This document shows, piece after piece, positions 1-10,329 of a DNA stretch of 64,000 nucleotides. The number at the start of each line of letters is the position of its first letter. Position 1 is the first letter of the stretch. The stretch is from assembly GCA_013140455.1 (NCBI GenBank), contig JABFSU010000009.1:1-64000 (forward strand), given 5' to 3'. Below the pieces are notes generated by a model. That model did not search any database. It was given only the letters and a program-made list of their open reading frames with translations, and was not told where the DNA came from. The translations under genes were made by a program, and so were the position numbers. The stretch comes from Nitrospira sp. GTDB lineage: Bacteria; Nitrospirota; Nitrospiria; Nitrospirales; Nitrospiraceae.

Positions 1-3
1 GAT

Positions 4-660
4 ATGAACGCCGGGGTGACAGAACAGCACGGCGCGGAATCAGGAAACCGCCATCGCCTCCTGGGGTTGGTGCTCGCCTATAGTGTGTTTTGGATATGGT
101 TGGCGATTGATCCGCTGAATCGAAGAGACTGGCTGCTGGAAAATCTGCTGGTTCTCACGCTGATTCCTCTGCTGCTCATCACGTATCGCCGGTTTGAGTT
201 TTCCCTCACGTCCTACTGTCTGATCGGCTTGTTTTTGGTGCTCCACGCCTTCGGCGCGCACTACACCTATGCAGAGGTCCCCCTTGGGTTTTGGCTTAGA
301 GATCTTGGAGGGTGGAGTCGCAATCCGTTCGATCGCATCGCTCATTTTGCCTACGGCGCGTTGTTGGTATATCCCATTCGTGAGCTGCTTGTGCGTCAGA
401 CCGGCGTGCGAGGGTGGTGGGCCTCTGCGCTGCCGGTCTGCATCGTCTTAGCGCAGAGTGGCTTCTTCGAAGTGCTGGAAGCAATTGTGGCGATGATCGT
501 CAGCCCCGAATTGGGAAACATCTATCTCGGAACCCAGGGGGATGAGTGGGACGCCCAACATGACATGGCGGCGGCTTTGACCGGGTCGGTCCTGACGATG
601 TGTGTCGCGTTTGCTTCGTCCGGGGCTCCCAAACCCAAGGCGAATCCCTTTCTTCGGTGA
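4..660 (+). CDS. YjdF-like inner-membrane protein (DUF2238)
   Basis: A 218-residue polytopic membrane protein. Hydrophobic segments lie near residues 20-36, 48-60, 70-85, 115-130, 142-165 and 190-205. The C-terminal signature of the YjdF/DUF2238 family is visible: an ..DRIAHFAYG.. segment, then FFEVLEA, and near residue 175 the run LGTQGDEWDAQHDM. The acidic and His residues of the last motif are the most conserved part of the family; their biochemical role is not known. The ATG sits three bases from the window edge, so its ribosome-binding site cannot be seen. It is followed by 161 bp before the metal-efflux genes, so co-transcription with them is doubtful. The family call is fairly sure; function is unknown. 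Confidence 0.8.
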   Translation: MNAGVTEQHGAESGNRHRLLGLVLAYSVFWIWLAIDPLNRRDWLLENLLVLTLIPLLLITYRRFEFSLTSYCLIGLFLVLHAFGAHYTYAEVPLGFWLRDLGGWSRNPFDRIAHFAYGALLVYPIRELLVRQTGVRGWWASALPVCIVLAQSGFFEVLEAIVAMIVSPELGNIYLGTQGDEWDAQHDMAAALTGSVLTMCVAFASSGAPKPKANPFLR

Positions 661-784
661 TCCGCTTCAGCTCTGTCTAAGGCACTGGTGCATTTCACCA
701 CGGTCAGTATTTCTTTCCCGTGGCAAATTGTCTCCGGATCACCTCTATTGGCCGATAATAGCCGGAAAAACTGCATGTTTTCTC

Positions 785-800
785 AGGCACATCTCATGCT
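785..800 (+). promoter_or_regulatory. Possible sigma-54 promoter upstream of the RND efflux operon
   Basis: AGGCAC-N5-ATGCT fits GG-N10-GC (GG at 786-787, GC at 798-799). The expected transcript start is near 811, 11 bases before the ATG at 822, with the GGAG of the ribosome-binding site just inside. The leader would be very short and the site is outside the main cluster of such sites, so this is the weakest one reported. Confidence 0.3.
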
Positions 801-821
801 GATTCAAATTAATGGAGTTCT

Positions 822-2051
822 ATGAGAATGCTTCAGCCGATAGCCACTAGCGCCGGGACGTGGTGGGCGGGTGCGAGTCGCAGCCGAGTCTATCCATGTC
901 TATGGATAATCGGTCTGGCGTTGGTCTTTGTCGCCTGTGACAAGGCTCCCGATCAGTCTCCTGCGGTCAAGGTGCACGCTGTGGATAGCATGCCGGGCGT
1001 GCTCCATCTTACATCCGAAGAACTTGCACGGACGGTCATCGAAGCGTCGCCGGTCGCCCGTGGGCAGTTGCGCGTCCCACGGGAATTTACCGCGACCATT
1101 CAATCCAATGAAAACGAACTGGCCGAGGTCACGACGCTGATTCGAGGCCGGGTGGTGAAAGTGTCTGTGGATGTCGGACAGGATGTGAAGAAAGACACGG
1201 TGCTGGCCCTGCTCCACAGTACCGATCTTGGGGTGACGGAAAGTGCCTATCTGAAAGCGGCGGCGAGGCTGCACGAGGCGGAATTGGCCTACGAGCGCGC
1301 CAAAGACCTGCATGAACATAAGGCGGTGAGTCTGGCGGAAGTGCAGCGCCGTGAGGCCGAGATGAAAACGGCGAGGGCCGAGGCCCGCGAAACGCAGAAC
1401 CGCCTGGAGTTGCTCGGTGTGCCACGGCAGGAAGTCGAGCGCCTGGATCGTGACCATACGATCAAAGCGGATGTGCCGTTGCGCGCGCCGTTCGACGGCC
1501 GGGTCATCATGCGCAATATCACCAGAGGCGAAGTCGTCGAGACGAATCAGAAGTTCTTTACCGTTGCCGATCTTTCGGATGTGTGGGTCGTCGGCAACGT
1601 GCCGGAGAAGGACGTGCAATTCATCCGCAAGGATCAGAAGGTCGATGTCATCGTGTCCGCGTATCCCCACGCTATCTTTCCCGGCACGATTACGTACATC
1701 AGCGATGTCCTCGACCCGGCCACCAGGACGATGCGCCTGCGGGTAACCGTACCGAATCCCGACCATATGTTGAAACCGGAAATGTTTGCCACCGTCCGTG
1801 TGTATGCCGAGACGAATCCCGACGCCTTGACCATCCCGTTGGCCGCCGTCCAAAACGGGCCTGGCGGTAAGATGGCGTTCGTCCGGCGAGGAGCGAACGA
1901 CTTTGAAGTGCGGGCCGTCAAGTTGGGGCTGGAGCGGGGGGAGCTGGTGACGGTGTTAGCCGGGGTATCCGAGGGTGAGCCCGTGGTGACCAGAGGATCG
2001 TTCATGCTCAAGTCAGAAATGGAACGGCACAAGATCGAGCCTGCGCCATGA
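822..2051 (+). CDS. RND efflux periplasmic adaptor (CzcB/CusB type), probable lipoprotein
   Basis: A 409-residue membrane-fusion protein that should link an inner-membrane RND pump to an outer-membrane channel. The N-terminus has a hydrophobic stretch (residues ~27-38) ending in VFVAC, a plausible though imperfect lipobox. It is followed by a barrel-sandwich hybrid half near residues 100-135, an Ala/Glu-rich coiled-coil hairpin (~145-200), the second lipoyl half with APFDGRVIMRN (~222), and the beta-barrel and membrane-proximal domains. The ATG at 822 is preceded by GGAG. The stop overlaps the pump gene by 4 bp (ATGA), so the two are translationally coupled. No metal-binding Met or His cluster is seen, so the substrate metal cannot be assigned. 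Confidence 0.88.
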   Translation: MRMLQPIATSAGTWWAGASRSRVYPCLWIIGLALVFVACDKAPDQSPAVKVHAVDSMPGVLHLTSEELARTVIEASPVARGQLRVPREFTATIQSNENELAEVTTLIRGRVVKVSVDVGQDVKKDTVLALLHSTDLGVTESAYLKAAARLHEAELAYERAKDLHEHKAVSLAEVQRREAEMKTARAEARETQNRLELLGVPRQEVERLDRDHTIKADVPLRAPFDGRVIMRNITRGEVVETNQKFFTVADLSDVWVVGNVPEKDVQFIRKDQKVDVIVSAYPHAIFPGTITYISDVLDPATRTMRLRVTVPNPDHMLKPEMFATVRVYAETNPDALTIPLAAVQNGPGGKMAFVRRGANDFEVRAVKLGLERGELVTVLAGVSEGEPVVTRGSFMLKSEMERHKIEPAP

Positions 2052-5000
2052 TTGCCTCGCTGCTGGAATTTTCTCTTCGCCAGCGGATCCTGGTTTTAGG
2101 ACTGGCGTGCCTGCTGTCTGTGGCGGGTCTCTGGGCCTTCCAATCGATTCCGATCGATGCGTATCCCGATGTGACGAATATCCAGGTGCAGGTGCTGACC
2201 GATGCACCGGGACTGTCCCCGGTCGAAGTGGAGCGGTTCATTACCTATCCGCTTGAACTGCAGATGACCGGCCTGCCGGGCCTGGCGGAGATTCGATCTC
2301 TATCCAAATTCGCCCTCTCCCAGATCACGGTCGTCTTCAACGACGATGTGGACATTTATTTCGCCCGCCAGTTGGTGCTCGAACGGATGATGGCGGCGAA
2401 AGAGCGATTGCCGGACGGGCTTGACCCGGTGATGGCTCCTGTCAGCACCGGGCTGGGCGAGGTCTATCAATACTACGTCGAAGGGCCGGAGGCGGGCACG
2501 ACCGATCCGGCAATCGCCGAGGCGGAGCTGACCGACCAACGGACGTTCCAGGACTGGGTCTTGCGACCGCTCCTCAAAAGCGTGCCGGGTGTGATCGATG
2601 TCAACGCCATGGGTGGGTTTGTTAAGCAGTATCAGATTGTCGTGGAACCGGCGAAACTGCGGAAATACGGTCTGACGCTGCACGACATTTATGATGCCGT
2701 GGCCAAGAACAATGCCAACGCCGGAGGCAATATTCTGGAGCGCCACGCGGAGCGCGCGATCGTCCGCGGCCTGGGATTGATCAAGACGACACACGATATC
2801 GAGTCCATCATCGTGAAGGAGGCCGGGGGGACACCGGTGTTCGTGCGCGACGTTGCGGAGGTCCGTATCGGACACGCCGTTCGTCATGGTGCGGTAGTGC
2901 TCAACGGCGAACGGGAGATCGTCACCGGAACGGTACTCATGATCCGCGGCGGCAACGCCCGTCAGGTGGTTGAAGCCGTCAAGGCGAAGGTGGATGACCT
3001 GCAGCAGAACCATGTTCTTCCGGCGGGCATGAAGATCCTTCCATTTTACGACCGCATCGAGCTGGTCACGGCCGCGATCGATACGGTGCGGGACGCCTTG
3101 ATCGAGGGGGTTGTGCTGGTCGTCTTCGTATTCTTCTTCTTCCTGGGCCACGTGCGCAGCGCCATCGTGGTCACGGCGACGTTGATCGTCACCCCGCTGG
3201 TCACCTTCATCGTGATGGAACGGGTCGGACTCTCCGCCAACTTAATGACCCTCGGCGGACTGGCGATTGCGATCGGGGAAATCGCGGACGGATCACTGGT
3301 CGTGGTCGAGAACGTCTATCGCCATCTGGCCGAGAATCATGGCGCGGCCAAGAAAAGTAAGCTGGAGGTCATTCTGCATGCCACGAAAGAGGTGGGCCGG
3401 CCGATCCTCTTCGGGATTCTGATCATCAGTGTGGTGTTCCTGCCGCTCATGTCGCTCCACGGGATGGAGGGGAAGATGTTCGCGCCCTTGGCGTATACGC
3501 TGGTGATCGCGTTGCTCGCGTCCGTCATCGTCACGCTGACATTGTCACCGGTGCTCGCGTCGATCATGCTGCGCGGGGACCACCCGGAAGAAACGCGTCT
3601 GACTCGCTGGATGAAGCAGCGCTATCGTCCGGTGTTGCAATGGACGCTGGGTCATCGCAGTGCTGTTCTGGCGGGTTCAACGGTCATCGTGGTGGGCAGC
3701 CTCGCGCTGCTTCCGTCGGTGGGGAGAGAGTTTATCCCGCTGCTGGAAGAAGGCGCGCTGACACCGCAGATCGTGCGGTTGCCGAGCGTGTCTCTGGCGG
3801 AATCCATCGAGATGGAGAAGCAGGCCCAGAAGGCGATGCTGGAATTTCCTGAAGTGCGGATGGCGGTGAGCAAGATCGGACGGCCTGACATCGCGTTCGG
3901 GCCGGAAGAGCCGAACGAAAGCGATCCGATCGTCTCCCTTCGTGACCGGAGCACGTGGACGACCGCGACCACTCAACCCAAATTGACCGATGCGATCAGA
4001 AACAAGCTGGCGGAGATTCCAGGTATCTCTGTCCTGATGAGCCAGCCGATTCAGGAACGGGTGGACGAACTCATTTCCGGAATCAGGACGGAGTGCGCGA
4101 TCAAGCTCTACGGAGCGGATCTCGACGTGTTGCACGATAAGGCGGAGGAAATCGCGGCTCTGATGCAGCAGATCAAAGGCGTAAAGGACATCAAGGTCGA
4201 GCAGATTGCCGGCCAGCCCTATCTGACGGTCGACATCGACCGGCAGAAGATCGCCCGCTTCGGGATCAATGTGGCCGATGTGCAGGAGATCATCGCCACC
4301 GCCATCGGGGGCAGGGCTGCCACTCAGGTGTACGAAGGTGAGCGGCGGTTTCAATTGACCCTCCGGTTTCCTGAAGCGCAGCGCAACAGTGTGGTCACCA
4401 TCGGGGAGATTCGGGTGAAAGCGGCTTCCGGCGCCCTCATTCCGATGAGCGAGCTGGGGACGATCGAGATGCGGGAGGGACCGCTCCGGATCAGCCGCGA
4501 ACAGGTGACCCGGCGCATCTACATCGGATTCAATGTCGTGGGGCGCGACATCGGCGGCGTGGTCGATGAAGGGCGGAAAAAACTGGCGTCGCAGCTTCGC
4601 CTGCCGGAAGGGTATCGGGTGACGTGGGGCGGCGCGTTCGAGAACATGGAACGGGCCAATGCGCGGTTGTTGATCGTCGTGCCGGTGACGCTGGGACTCG
4701 TTTTCTTTCTCCTCTTCTGGGCCTTCCATTCCTTGCGCTACGCGACGCTGATCATTATGAATCTCCCGTTCGCCTTGATCGGGGGCGTTGTGTCGCTGTG
4801 GCTCTCCGGTCAGTATCTGAGTGTGCCGGCGTCGATCGGATTTATTGAGCTGTTCGGCCTTGCGGTGGGAAACGGGATTGTGTTGGTGTCCTACATCAAT
4901 CAGTTGCGCAATGAGGGGACGCAGATGGATGATGCGATCATCACCGGTTGCAGCCTGCGGCTTCGTCCGGTGGTGATGACGATGATGACCACATTGCTCG

Positions 5001-5179
5001 GGCTTCTCCCGCTTGCCCTCGCGCAAGGCATCGGCGCGGAGGTGCAACGGCCTCTTGCGACGGTCGTGATCGGCGGTTTGTTCAGTTCGACAGCGCTGAC
5101 CCTGGTCGTGCTTCCTGCCCTCTACCGGTGGTTTGCCGAAACAGAGGCGGGGAAGGAACATGCGCCGGAATGGGTCTGA
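2048..5179 (+). CDS. Heavy-metal efflux RND transporter (CzcA/CusA family)
   Basis: A 1043-residue inner-membrane proton/metal antiporter of the HME-RND family, of normal family length. A first transmembrane helix is at ~12-30, the large periplasmic pore domain follows with SIDAYPDVTN-like residues (~36), then a helix bundle at ~340-500 that includes the GGLAIAIGEIADGSLVVVEN segment with the buried acidic residues of the proton relay. A second periplasmic domain and helices at ~870-1020 complete the duplicated plan. It starts inside the stop of the adaptor gene. No outer-membrane factor is visible in the window; it may lie upstream of base 1 or elsewhere. Zinc/cobalt/cadmium against copper/silver cannot be decided by eye. 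Confidence 0.92.
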   Translation: MIASLLEFSLRQRILVLGLACLLSVAGLWAFQSIPIDAYPDVTNIQVQVLTDAPGLSPVEVERFITYPLELQMTGLPGLAEIRSLSKFALSQITVVFNDDVDIYFARQLVLERMMAAKERLPDGLDPVMAPVSTGLGEVYQYYVEGPEAGTTDPAIAEAELTDQRTFQDWVLRPLLKSVPGVIDVNAMGGFVKQYQIVVEPAKLRKYGLTLHDIYDAVAKNNANAGGNILERHAERAIVRGLGLIKTTHDIESIIVKEAGGTPVFVRDVAEVRIGHAVRHGAVVLNGEREIVTGTVLMIRGGNARQVVEAVKAKVDDLQQNHVLPAGMKILPFYDRIELVTAAIDTVRDALIEGVVLVVFVFFFFLGHVRSAIVVTATLIVTPLVTFIVMERVGLSANLMTLGGLAIAIGEIADGSLVVVENVYRHLAENHGAAKKSKLEVILHATKEVGRPILFGILIISVVFLPLMSLHGMEGKMFAPLAYTLVIALLASVIVTLTLSPVLASIMLRGDHPEETRLTRWMKQRYRPVLQWTLGHRSAVLAGSTVIVVGSLALLPSVGREFIPLLEEGALTPQIVRLPSVSLAESIEMEKQAQKAMLEFPEVRMAVSKIGRPDIAFGPEEPNESDPIVSLRDRSTWTTATTQPKLTDAIRNKLAEIPGISVLMSQPIQERVDELISGIRTECAIKLYGADLDVLHDKAEEIAALMQQIKGVKDIKVEQIAGQPYLTVDIDRQKIARFGINVADVQEIIATAIGGRAATQVYEGERRFQLTLRFPEAQRNSVVTIGEIRVKAASGALIPMSELGTIEMREGPLRISREQVTRRIYIGFNVVGRDIGGVVDEGRKKLASQLRLPEGYRVTWGGAFENMERANARLLIVVPVTLGLVFFLLFWAFHSLRYATLIIMNLPFALIGGVVSLWLSGQYLSVPASIGFIELFGLAVGNGIVLVSYINQLRNEGTQMDDAIITGCSLRLRPVVMTMMTTLLGLLPLALAQGIGAEVQRPLATVVIGGLFSSTALTLVVLPALYRWFAETEAGKEHAPEWV

Positions 5180-5214
5180 AGACGTGACGCGTATCGACGT
5201 TCACCGGAGTTCCA

Positions 5215-7977
5215 ATGACAGCGCCGAATGAATCGTTGGCCGCGAGTTCCTGGCATGCCTTGTCGGCGGCAGCATCAGCGGCAGCTCTCTCCTCAAGCCT
5301 GGACGCCGGCCTGACGGCCGAAGAGGTGAGCCGCCGACATGCCAGCCACGGCTTCAACGAACTGCCGGAAGCTCCTCCGCCTTCGCTGCTGAAACTGTTT
5401 CTTTCCCAGTTTGCCAACGTCATTGTATGGGTGCTGATCGGAGCGGCGGCGGTGTCCGGCTTGTTGGAAGACTGGCTCGATGCGGCGGCGATTCTAGCCA
5501 TTGTCGTTCTCAACGGTCTGCTCGGCTTCATCCAGGAATTCCGGGCCGAGCGATCGCTCGCCGCGTTGCGGAGATTGTCGGTGGCGATGGCTCGTGTTTT
5601 GCGGGGCGGTACGCTCGCCGTCATTCCCGCGCGCGAGCTGGTTTCCGGCGATGTGATTGTACTTGAGGCGGGCGATCGCGTTCCGGCCGATGCACGTCTG
5701 ATCTATGCGACGGCGCTCAGCACTCAAGAAGCCTCTCTCACTGGAGAATCCACGCCGGTTCAGAAAGACGCCCAAGCCTTGGTGGCGGCGGGGACGATTG
5801 TCGCCGAGCGAACCAACATGGCGTTTATGGGCACCGTCGTTGTGTCGGGTAAAGCACGAGCGGTGGTCGTGGCGACCGGGTTGCACACTGAATTGGGCCG
5901 CATCGCCGCGATGATTCAGCAGGCTTCCGAAGCGGAGCGGATGGAAACCCCCTTGCAGCGGCGCCTGGAACAATTCGGCTATACCCTGCTCTGGTTGGCG
6001 CTGGGCGTGGTCGCTGTCGTCTTTGCCTTGGGCTATTGGCGCGGGGAACCGTTGTTGGCCATGTTTCTGACCTCGGTCAGCCTGGCTGTGGCGGCGGTCC
6101 CGGAGGGGCTGCCGGCGGTGGTCACGATCACGCTGGCCTTGGGTGTGACGCGTATGGCGAAGCGGCATGCGTTGATTCGAAAACTGCCCGCTGTAGAAAC
6201 GCTCGGTTCGGCCACCGTCATTTGTACCGACAAGACCGGTACGCTGACGAAGAATGAAATGACGGTGACGAAGCTGCTCGTCGGCGATGTGTTCTTTGAC
6301 GTGACGGGCGAAGGCTATGCGCCGGCGGGCGAAATCGTGGAGAAGGCCACGATTGAGGTTCAGGCTGAGACGGTCGGGGGATTGCCGCTTTCTGCTCAAC
6401 CTGGACCTCGGCTTCAACCTGGGTTGCGACAGCTCCTGACAGCCGCGGTGCTGTGTAACGGGGCCACGCTGAATCAGGAAGGCGGAGCCTGGTCGGTGAT
6501 CGGCGATCCGACGGAAGGGGCGCTGCTGGTCGTGGCGGCGAAGGGGGGGGTCACACAAGAAGCAGCGAAGCGGGACACCTCGTTCGCCGGTGAAATCCCG
6601 TTCGATGCCGAGCGAAAGAGAATGACGGTTCTGCGTCAAACCAAGGATGGTACGGTTGCCTACGTTAAGGGGGCGCCGGATGTCTTGCTGAGCCGTTGTG
6701 CGCATCGGTTGACGCTCGACGGGAAGTCCGCACCGCTCAGCGAGTCCCAGCGAAAGACCCTCCTTGATGCCAACGCCGCTCTGGCTGGCCACGCGCTCCG
6801 GGTGCTGGCGGTCGCGCAACGAAGGTGGGATCGGGAGTCGAATGGATTTCCAGCCGAGGAGGTCGAACGGGACCTGGTCTTTCTCGGGCTGTTCGCGATG
6901 AAAGATCCGCTGCGGCCTGAAGCCGTCGAGTCGGTGCGTGTCTGCCGGGATGCCGGCATCAGAACGGTGATGATTACCGGTGATCATAAAGATACGGCCG
7001 TCGCGATCGCGCGGGAACTGGGTCTTTATGACGGGGACGGGTCGGCCTTGTCCGGAGCGGACGTGAACAATCTGACGGACGATCAGTTGGCGCAGTTCGT
7101 CGAACGGGTCACGGTGTATGCCCGGGTGTCCGCCGAACACAAGCTTCGCATCGTGGAGGCCTGGAAGCGGCGTGGCGCGATCGTGGCTATGACCGGAGAC
7201 GGCGTGAACGATGCGCCGGCGATTAAGGCGGCCGACATCGGCGTGGCGATGGGACTCGCCGGCACCGATGTGACGAAGGAAGCCTCCGACATGGTGGTGA
7301 CGGATGATAACTTCGCCTCGATTACCGCAGCCGTAGAAGAAGGGCGGGGGGTATTCGATAACATCCGCAAGACCGTGCATTTCCTCTTGTCGTGCAACGT
7401 GAGTGAAGTGCTTGTCATGCTGTTTGCGGCGCTGTTAGGCCTGCCGCTGCCGCTCTTGCCGATTCAGATTCTCTGGATGAATCTGGTGACGGACGGCATT
7501 CCGGCCCTGGCGTTGGCGGTCGATCCCAAGGCGCCTGATCTGATGACGCGTCCGCCTCGCAGACCCGAGGCCCGTTTGCTCGATGGCGGGCGGTTGCTGG
7601 CGATCGGCGGTGAAGGGTTGATGCTGAGCGCCATCGCCCTGGGGGCCTTCAGCTATAGTCTGTACGGGTTGCATCAGAATCTCGATCAAGCCAGAACGGT
7701 GGCCTTTACGGTGATGGTTCTCGCACAACTGGTTCATGCCTTCAATTGCCGGAGCGATCGGTGGTCGCTTTTTCAGTTGGGCGTCGGAACCAATCGTGCG
7801 CTTCTGTGGGCGTTTCTATTTTCTTGTGCCGTGCAGATTGCCGTGCTCACCGTTCCTGCGGTCTCGCCGATTTTCAAAGTGGCTTCATTACCGATGGAAG
7901 ACTGGTTGCTGATGGGAGCGGCTGGTTTAGTGCCTTTTATCATGATGGAGCTGGCCAAAAGGTTTCGGCGCCGATGA
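5215..7977 (+). CDS. SERCA-like (PIIA) cation-transporting P-type ATPase
   Basis: A 920-residue P-type ATPase. It has an N-terminal cation-ATPase domain, the TGES actuator motif ([10 protein letters not shown]), DKTGTLT with the phosphorylated Asp near residue 339, and GDGVNDAPA in the P domain. The ion-site helices are SERCA-like: M4 has [11 protein letters not shown]5 has NVSE, and M6 has NLVTDGIPA, the Asn/Thr/Asp set used for Ca2+. Ca2+ (or Mn2+) export is therefore the best guess. It lies 35 bp after the RND pump with GGAG before its ATG, so it is probably in the same operon. It differs clearly from the Na,K-ATPase-like pump at 25998-28805 and from MgtA at 20881-23403. Confidence 0.92.
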   Translation: MTAPNESLAASSWHALSAAASAAALSSSLDAGLTAEEVSRRHASHGFNELPEAPPPSLLKLFLSQFANVIVWVLIGAAAVSGLLEDWLDAAAILAIVVLNGLLGFIQEFRAERSLAALRRLSVAMARVLRGGTLAVIPARELVSGDVIVLEAGDRVPADARLIYATALSTQEASLTGESTPVQKDAQALVAAGTIVAERTNMAFMGTVVVSGKARAVVVATGLHTELGRIAAMIQQASEAERMETPLQRRLEQFGYTLLWLALGVVAVVFALGYWRGEPLLAMFLTSVSLAVAAVPEGLPAVVTITLALGVTRMAKRHALIRKLPAVETLGSATVICTDKTGTLTKNEMTVTKLLVGDVFFDVTGEGYAPAGEIVEKATIEVQAETVGGLPLSAQPGPRLQPGLRQLLTAAVLCNGATLNQEGGAWSVIGDPTEGALLVVAAKGGVTQEAAKRDTSFAGEIPFDAERKRMTVLRQTKDGTVAYVKGAPDVLLSRCAHRLTLDGKSAPLSESQRKTLLDANAALAGHALRVLAVAQRRWDRESNGFPAEEVERDLVFLGLFAMKDPLRPEAVESVRVCRDAGIRTVMITGDHKDTAVAIARELGLYDGDGSALSGADVNNLTDDQLAQFVERVTVYARVSAEHKLRIVEAWKRRGAIVAMTGDGVNDAPAIKAADIGVAMGLAGTDVTKEASDMVVTDDNFASITAAVEEGRGVFDNIRKTVHFLLSCNVSEVLVMLFAALLGLPLPLLPIQILWMNLVTDGIPALALAVDPKAPDLMTRPPRRPEARLLDGGRLLAIGGEGLMLSAIALGAFSYSLYGLHQNLDQARTVAFTVMVLAQLVHAFNCRSDRWSLFQLGVGTNRALLWAFLFSCAVQIAVLTVPAVSPIFKVASLPMEDWLLMGAAGLVPFIMMELAKRFRRR

Positions 7978-8496
7978 AGCGGGTGGCCGTAGGGGCGATC
8001 TCACGAGTGTGGTCTGCATGGATGCCGGCTTGTCATGCCGAACGGGAGTCGGTATGATCGGTCGTGATGACGACATCTCTGTATCCGAGCCGTTCGCGGA
8101 GTCTGTTGCTGATCGTATTCTGCCTGTGCCTTTGTGTTATGGCCCAGATGCTCGGAGTGCCGGCGACGCTCCTCAGCCCGGCCGACTCCTCTGATCTTCT
8201 CGGCTCGTCGGTGTTGGAAGGATTTTCCGTTATTTCGCCATTCCCGGATATTTCCTTGCCTGCGACTTCAGTCGCAGCTCCGAATTGCTCGTCCTTCTCG
8301 CATGTGCCTGTAATTGCCTCTGCAGTGTTTCATCCTCCTGTACGCTAGTTCTGCGATACATCCTCGTTCTATCAAGTCATATTGAATCGAGTGCGGTCAG
8401 ACGCTGTTTCTGTTTGCGGGTGCGAGCCTTATTAGCTCCGTTGACTTGGAAGGCGAAACAGATTTTCAGGGTGCGGCAGGCCGGGTGAATTGCCTA
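7978..8496. other. 519-bp stretch between convergent genes
   Basis: This stretch lies between the SERCA-like ATPase and the GH15 gene, which points toward it. It holds one possible small exported protein (8067-8348) and a perfect 8-bp hairpin at 8260-8277 (CTGCGACT / AGTCGCAG) without a T-tract, so it is not a convincing terminator. The last ~150 bp show no feature I can name. Confidence 0.6.
8067..8348 (+). CDS. Possible small exported protein, unknown
   Basis: A 93-residue open frame with a short polar start, a hydrophobic segment at ~12-30 rich in Leu and Cys (LLLIVFCLCLCVMAQ), and a Ser/Pro/Leu-rich tail ending in FHPPVR. The pattern is that of a signal peptide or single membrane helix with a low-complexity exported tail. 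GTG (8064) and ATG (8067) are both possible starts. The nearest purine-rich sequence (GGGAG at ~8044) is too far upstream for a normal ribosome-binding site, which lowers confidence. I do not recognise a family. It follows the metal efflux genes on the same strand. Confidence 0.4.
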   Translation: MTTSLYPSRSRSLLLIVFCLCLCVMAQMLGVPATLLSPADSSDLLGSSVLEGFSVISPFPDISLPATSVAAPNCSSFSHVPVIASAVFHPPVR

Positions 8497-10281
8497 CTAG
8501 AGCACGTCGCTCCATGGGGGACTGACGGCGAACGCGGCATTGATCAGCCCGACATGCGAGTAGGCCTGCGGGAAATTTCCGCACTGAGTTTGTGTGGAGG
8601 GCACGAAATGTTCCGAGAACAGTCCGACGTGATTGGAGGCTATCAGGACACGATCAAGGATTATCCGTGCTTCGTCCATGCATCCCAGGCGAGCGAGGGC
8701 TTGGGCAATCCAGAACGAGCAAATGACGAAGGCTCCTTCCGGCTTTCCGAAGTCGTCGTTCCGCACGTACCGGTAGAAGAATCCGGTGTCCTCGCCGTCG
8801 TGCCGGAGCGAGAGTTCGCGGGTGATGTGCAATACCGTCGACTCGCACAGGGGGCGATTCGGGTAGCCGAGGATGGGCAGCTGCGCCAGAGCGGCATCGT
8901 AGCTGAAGTCGGACGGACCATTTCTGACCGCCCCGTCGTGCACGGCCCGGAGGAGCGCGTCTTCCGCCTGGATGCGTCCGGCCGTGAGGCCGATCGAGAC
9001 GGAGGGGAGATGCCCGGCTTGTTTGATGCGCTCCAATCGTTCGAGTCCTGCCCAGCACAGCAGATTCGTGAAGGAATGCTCTTGCCAGCCGTTGCGGATC
9101 TCCCAGAGACCGGCGTCCGGCTGGCCGATACTGCGCACACACAACTTTGCCAGATGCGCCAGCAGGGCATCCAGATCTCTCGTGCGCAGATCGACATACC
9201 GTTCGTCGAAGAAGATCGGGGTAAAGGTCAGAATCATTTCGGCATAGGCGTCGTTCTGCACGTGTTCCGCGGCCTGATTGTGGCTGCGTACAGGTCGGCT
9301 GCCCTGGTAGCCGGACCAGTTCGCATGCTCCATCTCGGGAAGCGGAAGCCCCTGGCTCAGCGTGTAGACCGGCCGTAGCCGGTCGCTGGAGTGTTCGTGG
9401 GTATGAGCGATGTTCAACAGAAATTTCAGGAAGGCTTCCATCTCTTCGAAATGGCCCAGGTTATGAAATGCCGTGAGCGCAAAATAGGCATCGCGCAGCC
9501 AGCAAAACCGGTAGTCCCAGTTGCGCTGTCCGCCCGGCTGCTCCGGAAGGCTTGTCGTGAGGGCCGCCAGAATGGCGCCGGTATCTTCGAAGCAGTGCAG
9601 CTTGAGCGCCAACGCCGAGCGGATGACTTCTTGCTGATGCAGCAGCGGCACCGAACAGTTCTTCACCCAGATGCGCCAATAGCGGGCGGTCTGCTCCAGA
9701 AAGTCGTGTGTCACTTTGATGAGATCGTCTTCGATGCCGAGCCCCCAGGTCATGGCGAAATAGAATTTCTGGGTCAGCGCCATCGGGATCTCTTCGCAGA
9801 GGTAGGTCAGCGGCATATTAGTCAGCAGCCGGAGGACGTCACCGCGAATCTCGTAGCGGAGGTGGTTGCTGCCTCGCACGGGTTGCACCGGAGTCTTGTC
9901 CCAGCCGGAAACCGGACAGCAGTTGACCCGGATCGCCGGCGTGCCTTGCAGCGGTTCGACCATTCTGAAGAGCGCGGCCGGCCGATAGATGCGGCCGTAT
10001 TGCTCGAAACGCGGACAGAAATCGGTGATTTGGAATGCATCGCCGTTCGGCAACGTGACGGTCGTCAGGAGGATATTTGTATTCGGCAGATAGCGCTGCT
10101 CGGTCTTGAGCGCGGAGGAGGGGAGCAGGCTGGTGATCGAGAAATGCCCGCCGTCAGGGTCCAGCAACCGTCCGAACACCGGTGGGCTGTCGGGCCGCGG
10201 GGTGCACATCCATTCCACGCTGCCGTTCAACCCGATCAGCGCGGAGAGTTGGCAGTTGCCGACAAGACCGTAGGGATACAT
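8497..10281 (-). CDS. GH15 family glycoside hydrolase (glucoamylase/trehalase type)
   Basis: A 594-residue cytoplasmic protein with no signal peptide. The N-terminal beta-sandwich starts with the usual VGNCQLSALIGLNGSVEW pattern (~7-24). The (alpha/alpha)6 barrel follows with NWDYRFCWLRDA, then AEHVQNDAYAE, and a catalytic-Glu region GLWEIRNGWQEH. A later EGAFVICSFW segment carries the second conserved Glu. The family hydrolyses alpha-glucosidic bonds from non-reducing ends; some bacterial members cleave trehalose. It is divergent from the trehalose synthesis genes with only 48 bp between start codons, which points to trehalose or glycogen turnover. Substrate is inferred from context, not from residues. 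Confidence 0.88.
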   Translation of the reverse strand: MYPYGLVGNCQLSALIGLNGSVEWMCTPRPDSPPVFGRLLDPDGGHFSITSLLPSSALKTEQRYLPNTNILLTTVTLPNGDAFQITDFCPRFEQYGRIYRPAALFRMVEPLQGTPAIRVNCCPVSGWDKTPVQPVRGSNHLRYEIRGDVLRLLTNMPLTYLCEEIPMALTQKFYFAMTWGLGIEDDLIKVTHDFLEQTARYWRIWVKNCSVPLLHQQEVIRSALALKLHCFEDTGAILAALTTSLPEQPGGQRNWDYRFCWLRDAYFALTAFHNLGHFEEMEAFLKFLLNIAHTHEHSSDRLRPVYTLSQGLPLPEMEHANWSGYQGSRPVRSHNQAAEHVQNDAYAEMILTFTPIFFDERYVDLRTRDLDALLAHLAKLCVRSIGQPDAGLWEIRNGWQEHSFTNLLCWAGLERLERIKQAGHLPSVSIGLTAGRIQAEDALLRAVHDGAVRNGPSDFSYDAALAQLPILGYPNRPLCESTVLHITRELSLRHDGEDTGFFYRYVRNDDFGKPEGAFVICSFWIAQALARLGCMDEARIILDRVLIASNHVGLFSEHFVPSTQTQCGNFPQAYSHVGLINAAFAVSPPWSDVL

Positions 10282-10329
10282 GCCCCCACCATAGGCGATT
10301 TTATGTCCGATGTAAACGAGAGGTGAACG

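Noticed and set aside
3677..5161. 494-codon open frame antisense to the RND pump
   Set aside because: Shadow of a conserved gene; low-complexity His/Arg/Gln-rich composition.
5494..7380. 628-codon open frame antisense to the SERCA-like ATPase
   Set aside because: It is His/Arg/Gln-rich without domains and lies wholly across a strongly conserved gene; it follows from GC-rich codon use.
8260..8277. Perfect 8-bp hairpin as a terminator
   Set aside because: No T-tract on either strand and it lies inside a possible coding frame.
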